A stretch of DNA of 64,000 nt from Melastoma dodecandrum (lineage: Eukaryota; Streptophyta; Magnoliopsida; Myrtales; Melastomataceae): positions 1,178,001 through 1,242,000 of the forward strand of contig JARUPY010000088.1 in the NCBI GenBank assembly GCA_029817715.1, in the 5' to 3' direction. The position numbers and the translations under genes were made by a program. A model generated the notes under the pieces. The model was given only the letters and a program-made list of their open reading frames with translations, was not told the origin of the DNA and searched no databases. Shown here piece by piece: positions 22,785 to 34,127 of the stretch. Positions within the stretch are counted from its first letter, which is position 1, and the number at the start of each line of letters is the position of its first letter.

Positions 22785-24180
22785 CCCAATACCCGGATAT
22801 GCCTCATCGTGTGCTCCGGCGGACAAAGTGTGCAGAAAGAAGCTGCAGTTTTGGATCATATAAAGGATCATGTTTAAAACACCGACTTAAAACATTATAT
22901 TGGAAATTTTGAAACTGACTTATCATATTTTGTTAAATATTTTTACTATTAGTATTAACATGGGACATATGCTAGCCATATATACAGACACGAAACCTTA
23001 TGCAATTGGGCATCGCCTCAGTTTTATACTCGGTAGATTAAAGGATTCTTTGCATTCCCTGATCGATTTCTCATCAAGGGTTCTTCCATGGGTATGATGA
23101 CGATCTATGCATTTCTGGGGCATCTCTGATTTTGCCCATGAATTGGGCACGGATGGACCCAGTTGAAAAGTATATATACCCCAAAACCCAACAAAAATTC
23201 AGAAAAGCGGCTAAAATTCAATCCATGGGAAATGAAGTAGTTTTTTATTTTTTTCGTATATTTTTATGATTTTTTGTTTTACGAAAAAATCTTCGTAATA
23301 GGCTTAAAGACTTCGTAAAAGTTTTGTAATAATATGTTTTTAAGAAATTTTGAAATGGGTTTCATAGAAATGTATAAACTCTAATAGTAACAATTTCGTA
23401 ATATGAAACTTTTTAGTTTTACGAAAAATTTTCGTAATGAGTCGAATAATTTTCGGAATAGGTCGTAAAAATATACGATCTTTTACGAAATTTTGTAGTG
23501 GGCTTCGTAAAAATGTACGAACTAAAATAGTAATTTTTCGTAAATTACGAAAAATCCTTATGAATAATTAATAAACAGCAATTAAGTTCATAAATCTACA
23601 GTAATTTTCGAAAATATTTCGTAAAAATGTATTATCTTTTTGTAAATTTTCGAAATTTTTATAATTTTCGAATCGTATTTAGAAATAGAGAAATTACGAA
23701 AATTTTGAAAATCTATGGTAATTTCAAAAAAATTTTTTATAAATTTTTTTGTAAATTATCAACCGCTTTCACCGTTTATTAAGTATTCGTAAGTACCAGT
23801 AGCTCCAACTTTTTTTCTTCGAAAAATTTTTGTAATGGGCCTAGATCGATAAAAAAGCTTCGTAAAAATATATTAAATTTTATGAAATTTTGAAATAAAT
23901 TTTATAAAAAATGCTAACAGTAATCATTACGTGAAATACAAAATTTGTTTATAAAATTAAAAAATTTGGTAAAATAATATAAAAAAATTTCATAAAACGC
24001 AAAAAAAAAAAAATCAAGATTTTAGCGACTTCCAACAAAAAGTCCTGAACTTTTCGATCTTCGAGCACTTTTGTTGTCGGATCAAGTCTTCATGCTTCTT
24101 ACAAGAACACTAGGTAAGAAGGTTCGAACGGGCAATGGCGATAAGGTTTTGTCTCCGCCTGTAAGCCGGTAGACTTACAA
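22785..24180. other. AT-rich intergenic, RLCK VI to PPR gene
   Basis: 1.4 kb. The first 400 bases hold the kinase 3' UTR; most of the remainder is the degenerate TTCGTAA-type repeat listed separately. Confidence 0.5.
23215..24012. repeat. Degenerate AT-rich repeat with TTCGTAA / TTACGAA core
   Basis: About 800 bases in which TTCGTAA, TTTCGTAA, TTACGAA and TTTTCGTAAAAATGTA-like words recur every 20-60 bases in both orientations, separated by drifting A/T sequence. The unit is not regular enough to define a period by eye. It may be a decayed satellite or a worn-down transposable element. It has no coding frame. Confidence 0.6.
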
Positions 24181-25984
24181 ATGAAAGGGGCGCGGATCAT
24201 CGGCAAATCGGCCAACACCCACAAGGATTTCCTCCCCAAATGCCATAGCAAACCCCACTACTTCACTCCTACCAAGTACCCCAGCCAGTCCTTTTCCCGG
24301 GTCCGGTCCCCGTCCCGCTCTCTCGCCTCGATCTTCCGGGCATTTACTGACACGCTCTGCGATGCTGCGGAGGACGGCTTTGTTGGCAGGGAGTCCGCGT
24401 GGAGGAAGATATCGGAGTTGAGGAATCGGTTGGTTGAGGTCAGGGGCGAAGACGAGGGTGTGGACGTGGCTGGGGTTAGCGTCGGGGATGGGGTCGTTAG
24501 GGTTTTGGAGGTGAAGAGGGAGTTGCTGCTGTCAAGGTTTGGGGATAACCCGGCTGTGTTGGAGCTCTTGAAGGAGTTGAGGGGTTACCCCGGTCTTGCC
24601 CTCCAGGTGTTTGTTTGTTTTTCCTCTAAAGAATTTCGAATGTTTGATTTTATTCGAGTGGCATGACCCAATGTTGCACCCAACAGAAAACGTTCGTAAT
24701 ATTACTAATCTGCGCTAAATCTTACTTAAATTTACTCGGGTGCACCCGAGTTATTCTCCTTGGAAGTCTTCTGGGGCAGCTCCGATCGTAGCTGTTAAGT
24801 CGTTAGTTGATGCCCGGTTATCTGTTTTACCTTTCTTGTGGTTTGTGATGGTGAATAGGTTTTTCCTTGGAGAAGGAAGCTTGCGGATGCCGGGGTTCCT
24901 TTAACGTCGGAGGAGTATGCCAAGGGTATTTCATATGCCGGCAGGATCAAAGACATTAATTTAGCCAATTGAGTTATTCACGGAGGCTAATAATAGGAGG
25001 TTGAAGGCGACCTCGACTTATAATGCTTTGATGGGTGCATGCATGTATAACGGCCTCTCGGATAAGTGCCAGTCACTATTTCAAGATTTGCAGCGAGATA
25101 CCAGCTGCAGTGCCTCGATTGTCACGTATAACATCCTTTTATCGGTTTTTGGACGGATGATGCTGGTGGATCACATGGAGGCAACCGTTCGAGAGATAGA
25201 GAGCTTAGGGATGGCCCCTAATGTGAGAACTTACAACAATTTAATTGCCGGTTATCTCACTGCCTGGATGTGGGATGACATGGAGAGAGTATTTCTTTTA
25301 ATGGAGGAAAGCCTGGTTAAACCTGACATCAACACGTATTTACTGATGCTGCGACGTTACGCGCACTCTAAGAATCTGGAAAAGATGGAAGAAACTTACA
25401 AATTAGTGAAGGATCATGTTGACGAGAAGGAGATCCCGTTAATCAGGACCATGATTTCTGCATATTGTAGGAGTACCTTGACGGATAAAGTCATGAAGGT
25501 GGAATCTCTCTTAAGGTTGATTATAGAAAGCAGGTACAAGCCCTGGTTGAATATACTACTAATTCGGTTGTATGCAAAGGAACTGATGTTAGACAAGATG
25601 GAGGACTCCATTGATGACGCTTTCGAGCACTGTACCTCTGTCCATACAGCAGGTATTATGCGGGCTATAGTAGACACTTATTTCCGATGCGGTGCATTGG
25701 ATAAGCTTGTTCAGTTCGTGGCGCGTGCCGAATATGCTGGGTGGAGGATCTGCAGATCGCTGTACCACTGTAAGATGGTCATGTTTGGATCACGGACAAG
25801 GATAGAGGAAATGGAGGGCGTACTCGAGGAGATGGAGAACTTCAATATGTACTGGACAAAGAAAACTTTCGTCATAATGTACAAAGCCTACTTGATGAGT
25901 GTTAAAAATCACAAGGCAGAGCAATTAAAGGGTCTAATGTGCAAATGTGGCTATGGTATTCCAACAGATGCGGCCCTGGTATAG
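24181..25984 (+). pseudogene. P-type pentatricopeptide repeat protein gene with a 1-bp frameshift
   Basis: Two exons, 24181-24606 and 24859-25984, joined in phase 0 by a GT-AG intron (LALQ to [25 protein letters not shown]). At 24967-24968 the sequence GCCAATTGAG has one base too many: the frame reaches TGA at 24970-24972, while the next frame resumes at once with ELFTEANNRRLKATSTYNALM and stays open to the stop at 25982-25984. Bridging the extra base would give about 516 codons. The second part shows P-type PPR repeats (TYNALMGACMYNG, TYNILLSVFG, TYNNLIAGYL). Such proteins bind organellar or other RNAs. It resembles the At2g30780 group, from memory. A single indel could be a recent loss-of-function change or a sequencing error; everything else looks well preserved. 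Confidence 0.75.
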
Positions 25985-27357
25985 GCAACCTCTTTTTATC
26001 TCACGACATTCATTACCGGCATTAACTTGACCGGCAAGAAGCTTTCAGAGGTCTCCAGCGGGACAGTAGCTTCGTCTGCTTCGAGGTTTACTTTCTGTTC
26101 CGGTATAGCTATATGATTTTTGGGTCCTAACCTCAACTGTTATTGGTTTTCAAACCCTAGTGTGGAATGCGCGTTTAATCCTCCATGTGAGCTTTAGACT
26201 CCACTAATTGACTGCCAACTCTCTTCTTAAGCTGTAATTACTGAGAAGCTGCTAATCGCAGCTCCTTCTAGTTGGTCACCATGAGAAAGTAGTTGTAGAT
26301 ACCTCAAAGATGATTAATGATCGACATATTGATGAAAAGATCTCGTCCCTCCATGATCAGGAATGGACCTACATGGTGAGCTGATTCTTGGAGGTCTGAA
26401 CCCGAGGAAGCTGTAAACGATCAAGCCTTTATCAAACTTCTCCACCGCCAACCGAGTTAGATGAGCACAAAGAAGAGGTAAACAGATCCTCCCCGCCATT
26501 TGCTGTCCTTTTCTGCTTTGGTTCCCCTTGGAGTAGACCCCCTTGGGGATGTCGAAACTGGAAGATAAGATAGACGTTGTGTTCATGTTGTTCGGCGTGA
26601 CGATCAATAATGCTCGACCTTTACTCGCATCGTACACGAATAAAAGATTCCGTGTCCACACCCCGAAAAGTGCCAATTTGTCCTACTTGCCAACCACGAT
26701 TGACTTCCAGGAATTCGACAATGACCCCGTGAATAGAATACTTCTTGCAGTTTTCATTTCGTGCGTCTGCGATCATATATTTTTTATGCTGCCCTCTTTC
26801 GTCATCTCTTCATCGATTGGGTCGGATCGTACACGGGTTTAGGTCATCGACCCGCGAGAGGCAAACCATTAGTTTCATGATGCGCTGTCCGGGGGAGTTG
26901 CTGGCTTGACACCTTCTTCGAATTTCCTGGCAGACCAGGCCTTAAGGGAAGGGGAGAGGAGAATCGGTTCGATCTTTTTATTCCCGACCTGTTCATTCTT
27001 TCTAACATGTCCAAGAAACGGCCAAACAACGACTTTTCCCTCCTTTCCCTTTCAACCTCGTCGCTGTCTGCCTGTCCCCCATCCAAACACCCAAAACATT
27101 ACTAATTTTATCTCCATGAAATAAGCAAATAAAATAAGTTTATAATGATAGTTCTTTAATCTAACCACCATCCAATTATCATATCAATCATCGCCCTGCC
27201 TCACCCCCCCCCCCCCATTAACAATTAACACTAATCATAAACCTAATCCTTCCCTTAATCCCAAAATTAACCATTTTCTCCCATTCTTCTTCTTCTTCTT
27301 CTTCTTCTTCTTCTTCAACCTAAAACTATACACGACTTTCGGACCATACCCGAGGCC
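25985..27357. other. Intergenic, PPR to VAPYRIN-like gene
   Basis: 1.4 kb with PPR 3' UTR and the next gene's promoter. Simple repeats: a run of 13 C at about 27204-27216 and (TTC)n at about 27285-27316 directly upstream of the next coding start, a pyrimidine-rich leader typical of plant 5' UTRs. The minus-strand frame at 26314-26676 has no recognised domain. Confidence 0.5.
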
Positions 27358-28827
27358 ATGGACCGGCTCGTCGCGGCTGACACCAAGGACGTCGAGATCC
27401 ACTTCTGCCCGAACCTGCGTAGCTCCGCGTCTTTCCGCGTGACTAACCTCATGCACACCATGCCCGTCGCAGTCTCCCTCTCTACCACCAACACTTCGGT
27501 CTTCCGCTTCCCTGAGCCTTACTCCATCCTCCCCCCTCTGTCCACAGCCACCTTCACCGTCACACTGAAACCTTCTGAGGAGCCCCCTGTATCTTCCCCT
27601 CCCGACTCCATCGTTCTGCGATCCTCGATCCTTCCCTCTGGCAAGGCGCGCTCCGAGGAACTCCGCCGTCTGTTTTCTCGTCCGGGTCCTCACCTCTTCA
27701 AGGATGCCTCGCTGCCCATATACTTCTCTGGGCCTGATGTGTTCCGGTCCCTGCTGTGCCTACGCGAGGGTCGTCGCCGCCAGCTCCCGCTGTTCCACGG
27801 GGAGGGGCTTGATTACCTGATCGAGAGGGCCGTTCGTGGCTGTGATGCGTCGCAGTTGCACGCCCTGCTGAGATGGGCGGTCTTTCACGGGGATGCTGCC
27901 GCTTCCACGTGTTTGATCGAGAGTGGTGCTGATGTGAATCGTGATGGCAGGGGCAGTGATGGCCGAGATCGGAGGTCGCTGGTGTGCCTTGCGGTCCAAT
28001 CAGGTAATCTTGAGGTCATGGAGATCCTGGTAGCAGCGGGATTGATGGCCCATAGCTCGTCTGACCTTGTGCTTCACGAGGCCGCCACAGCCAATCGCGT
28101 TGACATGATGGAGGCTCTCTGGAAGGGACTCAAGGGGCTCGACATTAACATGACAGATGCCAATGGGAGGACCCCTATCCACGTAGCAGCTGATAACGGC
28201 TCCCTCGAGGTGATAAAGTTTTGCGTGTCAGTCGGAGGGGATGTGGACGTGCTTGATGCTAATGGGTGGAGTCCTCTCCACTATGCTGCTCGGAACGGGA
28301 GCTATGAAACCGTCGAGTACCTTGTTGATCACGCGATGTACACAAAGCATGCTGTGAATGTAGAGGGGAAGACTGCCTTAAGTGTTGCCGAGGAGAACGG
28401 ATTTGCTGATCTGTATGGTCCATTGAGATCAGGGGATGACCTTCACAGGGCTGCTCGAGATGGCGATGTCGATGGGGTCAGGGACTCCATAGCGGAAGGA
28501 GGGAACGTGAATGGGAGAGATCAACATGGGTGGACTCCTCTCCACAGAGCAGCATTCAAAGGGAGAGTGGAGTGTGTGAAGGCATTACTTAGTCACGGCG
28601 CAAAGGTAGACTCTGTCGATGACGAGGGTTACACGCCATTGCAATGCGCGTTGGAAGCCGGGCATATGCAGGTTGCCTTGCTGTTAGCCTCTCAAGGCGG
28701 AGGGAAAAGACTCGAAAATGCCCTCAGGGATGGAAACAAGGGGAAATCCCAGCACAAAGGAAAAGGAAGCCTAGACTTTATTCTAGCGCCTTTTAAGAAG
28801 AATCGCCGGCCGATCCTGAACTTGTGA
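27358..28827 (+). CDS. VAPYRIN-like protein: MSP (VAP) domain plus ankyrin repeats
   Basis: Intronless gene of 489 residues. Residues about 1-125 form a major-sperm-protein domain of the VAP type (VEIHFCPNLRSSASFRVTNLMHTM, then SILPPLSTATFTVTL). Residues about 150-450 carry ankyrin repeats, several near-consensus: NGRTPIHVAADNGSLEVIKF, NGWSPLHYAARNGSYETVEY, HGWTPLHRAAFKGRVECVKA, EGYTPLQCALEAGH. The tail is basic (KGKSQHKGKG, FKKNRRP). This two-part architecture is that of VAPYRIN, needed for intracellular accommodation of mycorrhizal fungi and rhizobia; this sequence is closer, from memory, to the related VAPYRIN-like branch, whose role is less clear. No damage is visible. Confidence 0.85.
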   Translation: MDRLVAADTKDVEIHFCPNLRSSASFRVTNLMHTMPVAVSLSTTNTSVFRFPEPYSILPPLSTATFTVTLKPSEEPPVSSPPDSIVLRSSILPSGKARSEELRRLFSRPGPHLFKDASLPIYFSGPDVFRSLLCLREGRRRQLPLFHGEGLDYLIERAVRGCDASQLHALLRWAVFHGDAAASTCLIESGADVNRDGRGSDGRDRRSLVCLAVQSGNLEVMEILVAAGLMAHSSSDLVLHEAATANRVDMMEALWKGLKGLDINMTDANGRTPIHVAADNGSLEVIKFCVSVGGDVDVLDANGWSPLHYAARNGSYETVEYLVDHAMYTKHAVNVEGKTALSVAEENGFADLYGPLRSGDDLHRAARDGDVDGVRDSIAEGGNVNGRDQHGWTPLHRAAFKGRVECVKALLSHGAKVDSVDDEGYTPLQCALEAGHMQVALLLASQGGGKRLENALRDGNKGKSQHKGKGSLDFILAPFKKNRRPILNL

Positions 28828-29722
28828 TTGGCCCTATCTTAGGTAGGTTGTCGCTCGTGTACAGCTTCACGGACTGTGGTCCTCGACTGCCGCAGATATG
28901 TAACTCTAGTGTGCAATACTGGTTCCCGCCCTGTTTTGGTGTATAGTGTATATCGCAGATTAAGCATCCCTCTTCGTAAAATACCCTGTACGACGACCCA
29001 GGGATCGATCCATAACCACGATCACCCAAATCTAGTTAGTCCTACGACTTCGCATCGAGCCGCTTCAAGTGATATAACACCCTAAGTAGGTAGCACCGAG
29101 ATTGAGACGCAAACAGAGGCGCAGTCGCAGTCCGTATCCATCGTCCATCATCGTTTTGTGGTAGAACAGAGGCGATGAACTACACGCCTCACAGTTGATC
29201 TTCTCATTCCGGCCCATCCAGGTCCTAGAGGTTGGTCGCCAATGCTGCGAACACGTCGGAGGTCGAAAACAATCGGAGCCCAGGGAAAGCATTACGAAGA
29301 GTTCAGAGGTGTATACACCGCGACTGTTCTACTGTCAAGATCCCATTCCACAAACTCGCGTTAAAAAACTGATCGAAATATTGTTTCCCCGAACTCAGCC
29401 GTCCTGTTTCTCTTGCAAGGACTAACGACCGACTATCTCCTCCCTCCCTTTGTAGTTTCTATCTGTCCTTTTTGCTTTTTTTTTTTGTTTTTGTTTTATT
29501 ACCACCTCGTCGAAGCAAAAGTCCAACCCCCACTGTCTTCTCCTTCTCCATTTCCTCTTATTTTTCTCCCTGTTTTCATCCCAAAAGGTGTAAACTTGAT
29601 CCAACCAAGAATCAACCCACATAGTAAAAGTCACCGGCCTTTGCTTGACGTGTGATCCGAGTTGAGGGTCAGTAGTGTCAAGTCAAGTGGTGGTGGTTTG
29701 GAAGGGGGAGGGTGATGTTCTG
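28828..29722. other. Intergenic, VAPYRIN-like to BSL1 pseudogene
   Basis: About 0.9 kb with no recognisable gene. The last 250 bases are pyrimidine-rich and probably the former BSL1 promoter and leader. Confidence 0.5.
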
Positions 29723-30352
29723 ATGGGGTCGAAGCCGTGGATGTACCCGGCGCCGACCTACCGGAAACTCGAGAGCTTCTGGGACACCGAAGACGACTCT
29801 CCCGGCCCACGCTGCGGTCACACACTAACTGCCGTCTCCCCTACCAAGACCCATGGCCCCCGCCTCATCTTATTCGGAGGCGCCACAGCCATCGAGGGCG
29901 GCCCTTCCTCCTCAGCCCCCGGCGTCTGTTCGGTGACTCTTCTTCCCCATCTCTTCGTTTCTTGACAGGCGTTTCTGTAATCTGGGTGGGTTCCTGTTTT
30001 CTCTTCTTGTATTTAGGATTGGCCGGCGTGACCAATTCAGTGCATTCCTACGACATTCTTAAGCAGAAATGGACAAGGCAACTCTACCTTCCTTCATTTT
30101 CCGAGCCTTTTTTTCTCTCGTCTTCATGGAAGGAAAAGTTGAACCTGACTTTCTTTGACCGAATGGAATCCATTGGATTCTGTTGCGTTTGCAGAATTAA
30201 GCCCGCTGGGGAGCCACCAACTCCTAGGGCAGCACTGCTGCGGCTGCTATGGGCACCATGGTCGTGTTTCAGGTAATGCCGCTTTAGGGAGTGGCGAGAA
30301 GTGGTCGTGTTGCCCCTGTTCTCTGTTCTTGATCTAATGGAGGAATTTGTGT

Positions 30353-30362
30353 GTTATATATT
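30353..30362. repeat. MULE target-site duplication, left copy
   Basis: GTTATATATT, identical to the copy at 36786-36795 and immediately outside the inverted-repeat terminus GAGTTTTG. Mutator-like elements make 9-11 bp duplications, so the size fits. Confidence 0.9.
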
Positions 30363-30616
30363 GAGTTTTGTTCCTTAATGACGTCATTTGGCGAAACGCC
30401 GTCACTAAAATATTTCGCCAACTAAACCACCAAAGTCGGCCTTTGTAAGGCCGACTTCGGTCGAGGGGAATCAAAGTCGGCCTTACAAAGGCCGACTTCA
30501 CCAGACTTGGAAAATTTTCGCGAAGAAAAAGTGGGAGACGACGCATTGAGGAAGTCGGCCTTACAAAGGCCGACTTTCATTGCCATAGACCGAAGTCAGC
30601 CTTTGTAAGGCCGAGT
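30363..30616 (+). repeat. MULE left terminal inverted repeat
   Basis: Aligns with the reverse complement of about 36515-36785, including GAGTTTTGTTCCTT, ATGACGTCATTTGGCGAAA, CACTAAAATATTTCGCC, GGGAGACGACGCATTGAGG and CATTGCCATAGACCGAAGTC. The right copy has an extra stretch next to the terminus that forms the palindrome around ATTTGGCGAAATATTTCGCC. The outer limit is exact; the inner limit is approximate. Confidence 0.85.
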
Positions 30617-30740
30617 TCAATTCGTCAGAGCAAAGTCGGTCTTACAAAGGCCGACTTTCATATCGACGAAGGAAGTCGGCCTTTGTAAGGCCGACTTTGC
30701 CCAGACGGCACCAAAGTCGGTCTTACAAAAGCCCAGTGGT
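30430..30740. repeat. Left subterminal array of a ~25-bp palindromic unit (7 copies)
   Basis: Unit has arms AAGTCGGCC and GGCCGACTT around a 7-base centre TTTGTAA (or its complement TTACAAA). Copies begin near 30433, 30472, 30551, 30593, 30632, 30671 and 30712; the last is truncated. Centres alternate in orientation. Each copy can form a hairpin. Confidence 0.88.
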
Positions 30741-31360
30741 AAGGTTTAAAAAAAAAAATTAAACTCGCGGAGACAGAACTCCCCGAGGAAAAATACGTCC
30801 GCAACCGCCCGTCTCCGCCCCCCAGCCGCCCGCCATCGCCAGACTGAAGGCCCCTCACCCCGATTTTCAGTCCCCGAGCCCGTGCTTCCGTCTCCGTCCC
30901 CGACCGTGCTTCCGTCCCCGAGCCCGTGCTTCCGTTCCCGTCCCCGCCTCGTTCCCGACCGTCCTCGAGCCCGTGCTTCCGCCATCCCGTCTCCGACCGT
31001 CCAATTCCGTTCCCCTTACGGCAATATCAAAATTTTCAGTTTTGTATAGGTATTTATCGTTTAGTTATACTAATTAATTGTTAATTAGTGTTAATTATAA
31101 TTAGTTTAGTGTTAATGTTATTTTATGAAAGTTATGGTAAATTATGGTAAATTATGGTTTATAAAGGATAAGATAGTGTTTAATTGACCTTATCGAACGT
31201 AATGACGAAATAAACAAGTATAATTACCGTTAAAATTTAATTATTGTAATTAATTAGGTCGTTATTAAGTAACAACAAATTGTATATTAAGTAAATTGTA
31301 TTCATTTTTAAGCTTTATGTTCTAATTTGATAGCTCAATTGATTCAGGTTTTGTATTCCA

Positions 31361-34006
31361 ATGCCGTCGGTTGAGCTATTGATCTTTTATAATGGAAATA
31401 CCGTCAATGGAGCTGACGGAGTTGGTTATGAAAATGGTTCAATAGCAAGAACAGAAATTCCGAAATTTGTCAATTACGAGAATTTTGAACGGTTGATATG
31501 CCAAGCTATCGGTTTGCAATCGGAAATATCATTACAGATAGCGCATAGGTATCCCGTCCTGGCGTTAAATAATGTTGATGTGCAGCATTATCTTGTTCCT
31601 ATTAAAGTGGATAAAGATGTGAAGTTGCTTGTTAAGTTTGCTATTGCAAATCCACGGAATATGCAACAAATATATGTGTTGTCCGATGTATCGGTGCCGC
31701 ATGTTCAAGCTAGAAGGGTGGATGTTGAGGCTAATGTGGAACACCATCGTCGTATGGGTGTTCGTCGTCAAACTGAGACTGTAGAGGATAGAATGGGTGT
31801 CGTACAGACTAATGTGGAATTGGATCGTCCTATGCTTGATGAGGAAGTGCAGCGTTGTTATAATATTCCGATGGAAGTTGATCATCGTATGGAGGATGTA
31901 GCTGGCAACGAAATTATCGTTGCTGAAGTAGGGAGGACTTATACTGTTGGAGAATGTTCTAATCCTCCGATGGAAGATGAAGGCAATGTGAATGAAGATA
32001 TATTGAATTCTGACCCAGATGTCGATACTGATGCTGAGTTTTTTAACGATGTGAATGCCGGCAATGAGATGTCGGATGATGAGAATGTCGACAATGATAT
32101 GGTTACCGTTGTTGAATTTGGTGAAGGGTCTAGTTCGCGAAGTCGCTCGAAGGAGACTCCTCTGCCCTTTTATAATGAATATCTCGATGACGTGCATGAG
32201 AGATTTGAGGAGTGGGATGTGCATCCTCTTGTCGAATATTCTGACCTTATTGACGAATTTCGAAAGGGAATGCGTTTCGAGAATAAGAAAATACTCATCC
32301 ATTCGGTGAACAATTTTCATATTTTAAGGCATTGCAATTATGAGGTTGTTAAATCCACGAAGACATTGTGGAATCTATGTTGTTCTGAATTCGAGAAGGG
32401 CTGTAAGTGGAGGTTAAGGGCGATACAACCAAAAGAGGATGATGAGTTTGAGGTGAGAATAGTTGGTGAACCTCATAGTTGCGTCAATCCCATACTATCT
32501 CGTGATCATGAACGTCTGGATTCAAATTTCATGGAACCTATGTTTAGGTCATTTGTAAGTGATAGTCCGAAAGTTAAAGTTCAAGTTCTTCGCAACTTGG
32601 GGAAGGAGAAATATGGATACGAAGTGCCAAGGATAAGGGTGTGGGATGCGAAAAGGAAAACTATTGAATTTATTTATGGCTCATGGGATGAATCATACAA
32701 CGAGTTGCCACATTTGTTGAACGCGATTCGTGCCTCTAATCCTAATACTTGCGTTGATTGGGGAGGTTCATACATGGTTGGGGATTCGCAGTTTGTTTTC
32801 CAGAGAGTATTCTGGTGTTTTGGTCCCTCAGTAACGGCATTCCGTTATTGTCGCCCCGTAGTCAGTATTGACGGGACTTTCTTGTATGGAAAATACAAGC
32901 ATAAGTTATTAATTGCTTGTAGTTTAGATGGGAGTAATCATATAGTGCCTCTAGCATTTGCAATCGTATATGAGGAAAGCTACCAGTCGTGGGGATGGTT
33001 TTTGAAATGCCTTAAACGCTACGTGGTTGGCGATGAGTGTCTGGGCTTATGTTTGATTTCAGATAGGCATTCTGGTATTCTAGCGGCGGTAAACGATGTT
33101 GAAGTTGGTTGGACGCCACCTTTTGCACAGTGGCGGTTTTGTTTACGCCATGTAGCTAGTAACTTCAACGCGAGATACAAGAATGTACGTGGAAAGAAAT
33201 GCCTAGCTATTGCTGCAAGGAAATGTATGCCTCCAAAGATGAAGCAATACTTGCGTCACATTCTAAGAACTATTCCAGAATCAGCCGACTTTTTTGACGA
33301 GATGGATAAGTCACAGTGGAATCTCAGTAACGACGGGAGCCACCGTTGGGGTATAATGACGACAAATTTAAGCGAAAGCTACAATGCTGTTCTAAGGGGT
33401 GCTCGATCGCTTTTGGTCTCTGCTTTAGTGAGGAAGACCTTCTACAATTGTTGTGCTTATTGGATTAGTAGAACAGATGAAGCTGATGCGGCGATAAGGA
33501 AGGAGGAGAAATTCACTAAAGTTGCAATGAACCGTTTTCAAAGAGGAATCAGGAAAGCCAGAAATTACCAGGTCACCCTTCTAGATCGCGGTGAAGGTAC
33601 GTTCGTTGTCATGACCCGGGGGAATTATAAGACAAAGAACGTATTCTTGCGACACCAAAGGTTCTCCTGCAAGAAATGACAAACCTATCAGATACCATGT
33701 TCTCATGCCCTTGCTTGTTTTGCCTCGGCTAACGTGGATGGCTTGGATTCCATTCACAATATTTACACTTGGGCTAATCAGAAGGCGGTATACTCATCCA
33801 CATAGCATTCATTTGATTGTAAAGAAGATTGGGATGCGTATACATTTCCAACTGTCGTTCCAAATCCCGAAAGGGCACGACCGAAAGGGAGGCCCAGGTC
33901 TACTAGAATTCACAATGAAATGGATATAAGGGAACGGAAGACCAAGTTGACTTGTGGTCTTTGTAAAACCGAGGGACATAATCGCCGTAGTTGTCCAAAT
34001 AAATGA
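31361..34006 (+). pseudogene. MudR/MULE transposase with two internal stop codons
   Basis: One long frame, open 31361-33676, then TGA at 33677-33679 and TAG at 33803-33805, ending at TGA 34004-34006. N-terminal PB1-like segment, an acidic middle, then the MudR DNA-binding zinc domain (LWNLCCSEFEKGCKWRLRA, with C..C..H pattern to PHSC). The MULE catalytic core follows: SIDGTFLYGKYKHKLLIA (first Asp), LISDRHSGILAA (second Asp), CLRHVASNF (CxxH), TTNLSESYNAVL (likely Glu). The SWIM zinc finger begins FSCKK and is broken by the first stop where Trp is expected, then continues PCSHALACFASA. A CCHC knuckle closes the frame (CGLCKTEGHNRRSC). Both stops fit single transitions (TGG to TGA, CAG to TAG), as expected for methylated, silenced DNA. 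Confidence 0.9.
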
Positions 34007-34127
34007 AATTGTAAGGTGTAATTGGATTATCTTGACTTAAACTTCATATGTTCTATGACTTAAACTTCATATGTTCCATTTGTTCGTTATGCCGAAATAA
34101 ATTACATTTCTCTTTGCAGGTTATATT

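Noticed and set aside
26314..26676. 120-codon minus-strand frame between the PPR and VAPYRIN-like genes
   Set aside because: No domain or family pattern; probably chance.
31565..32320. 251-codon minus-strand frame inside the MULE transposase
   Set aside because: Antisense shadow of the transposase N-terminus, rich in His and Ile, with no family match.
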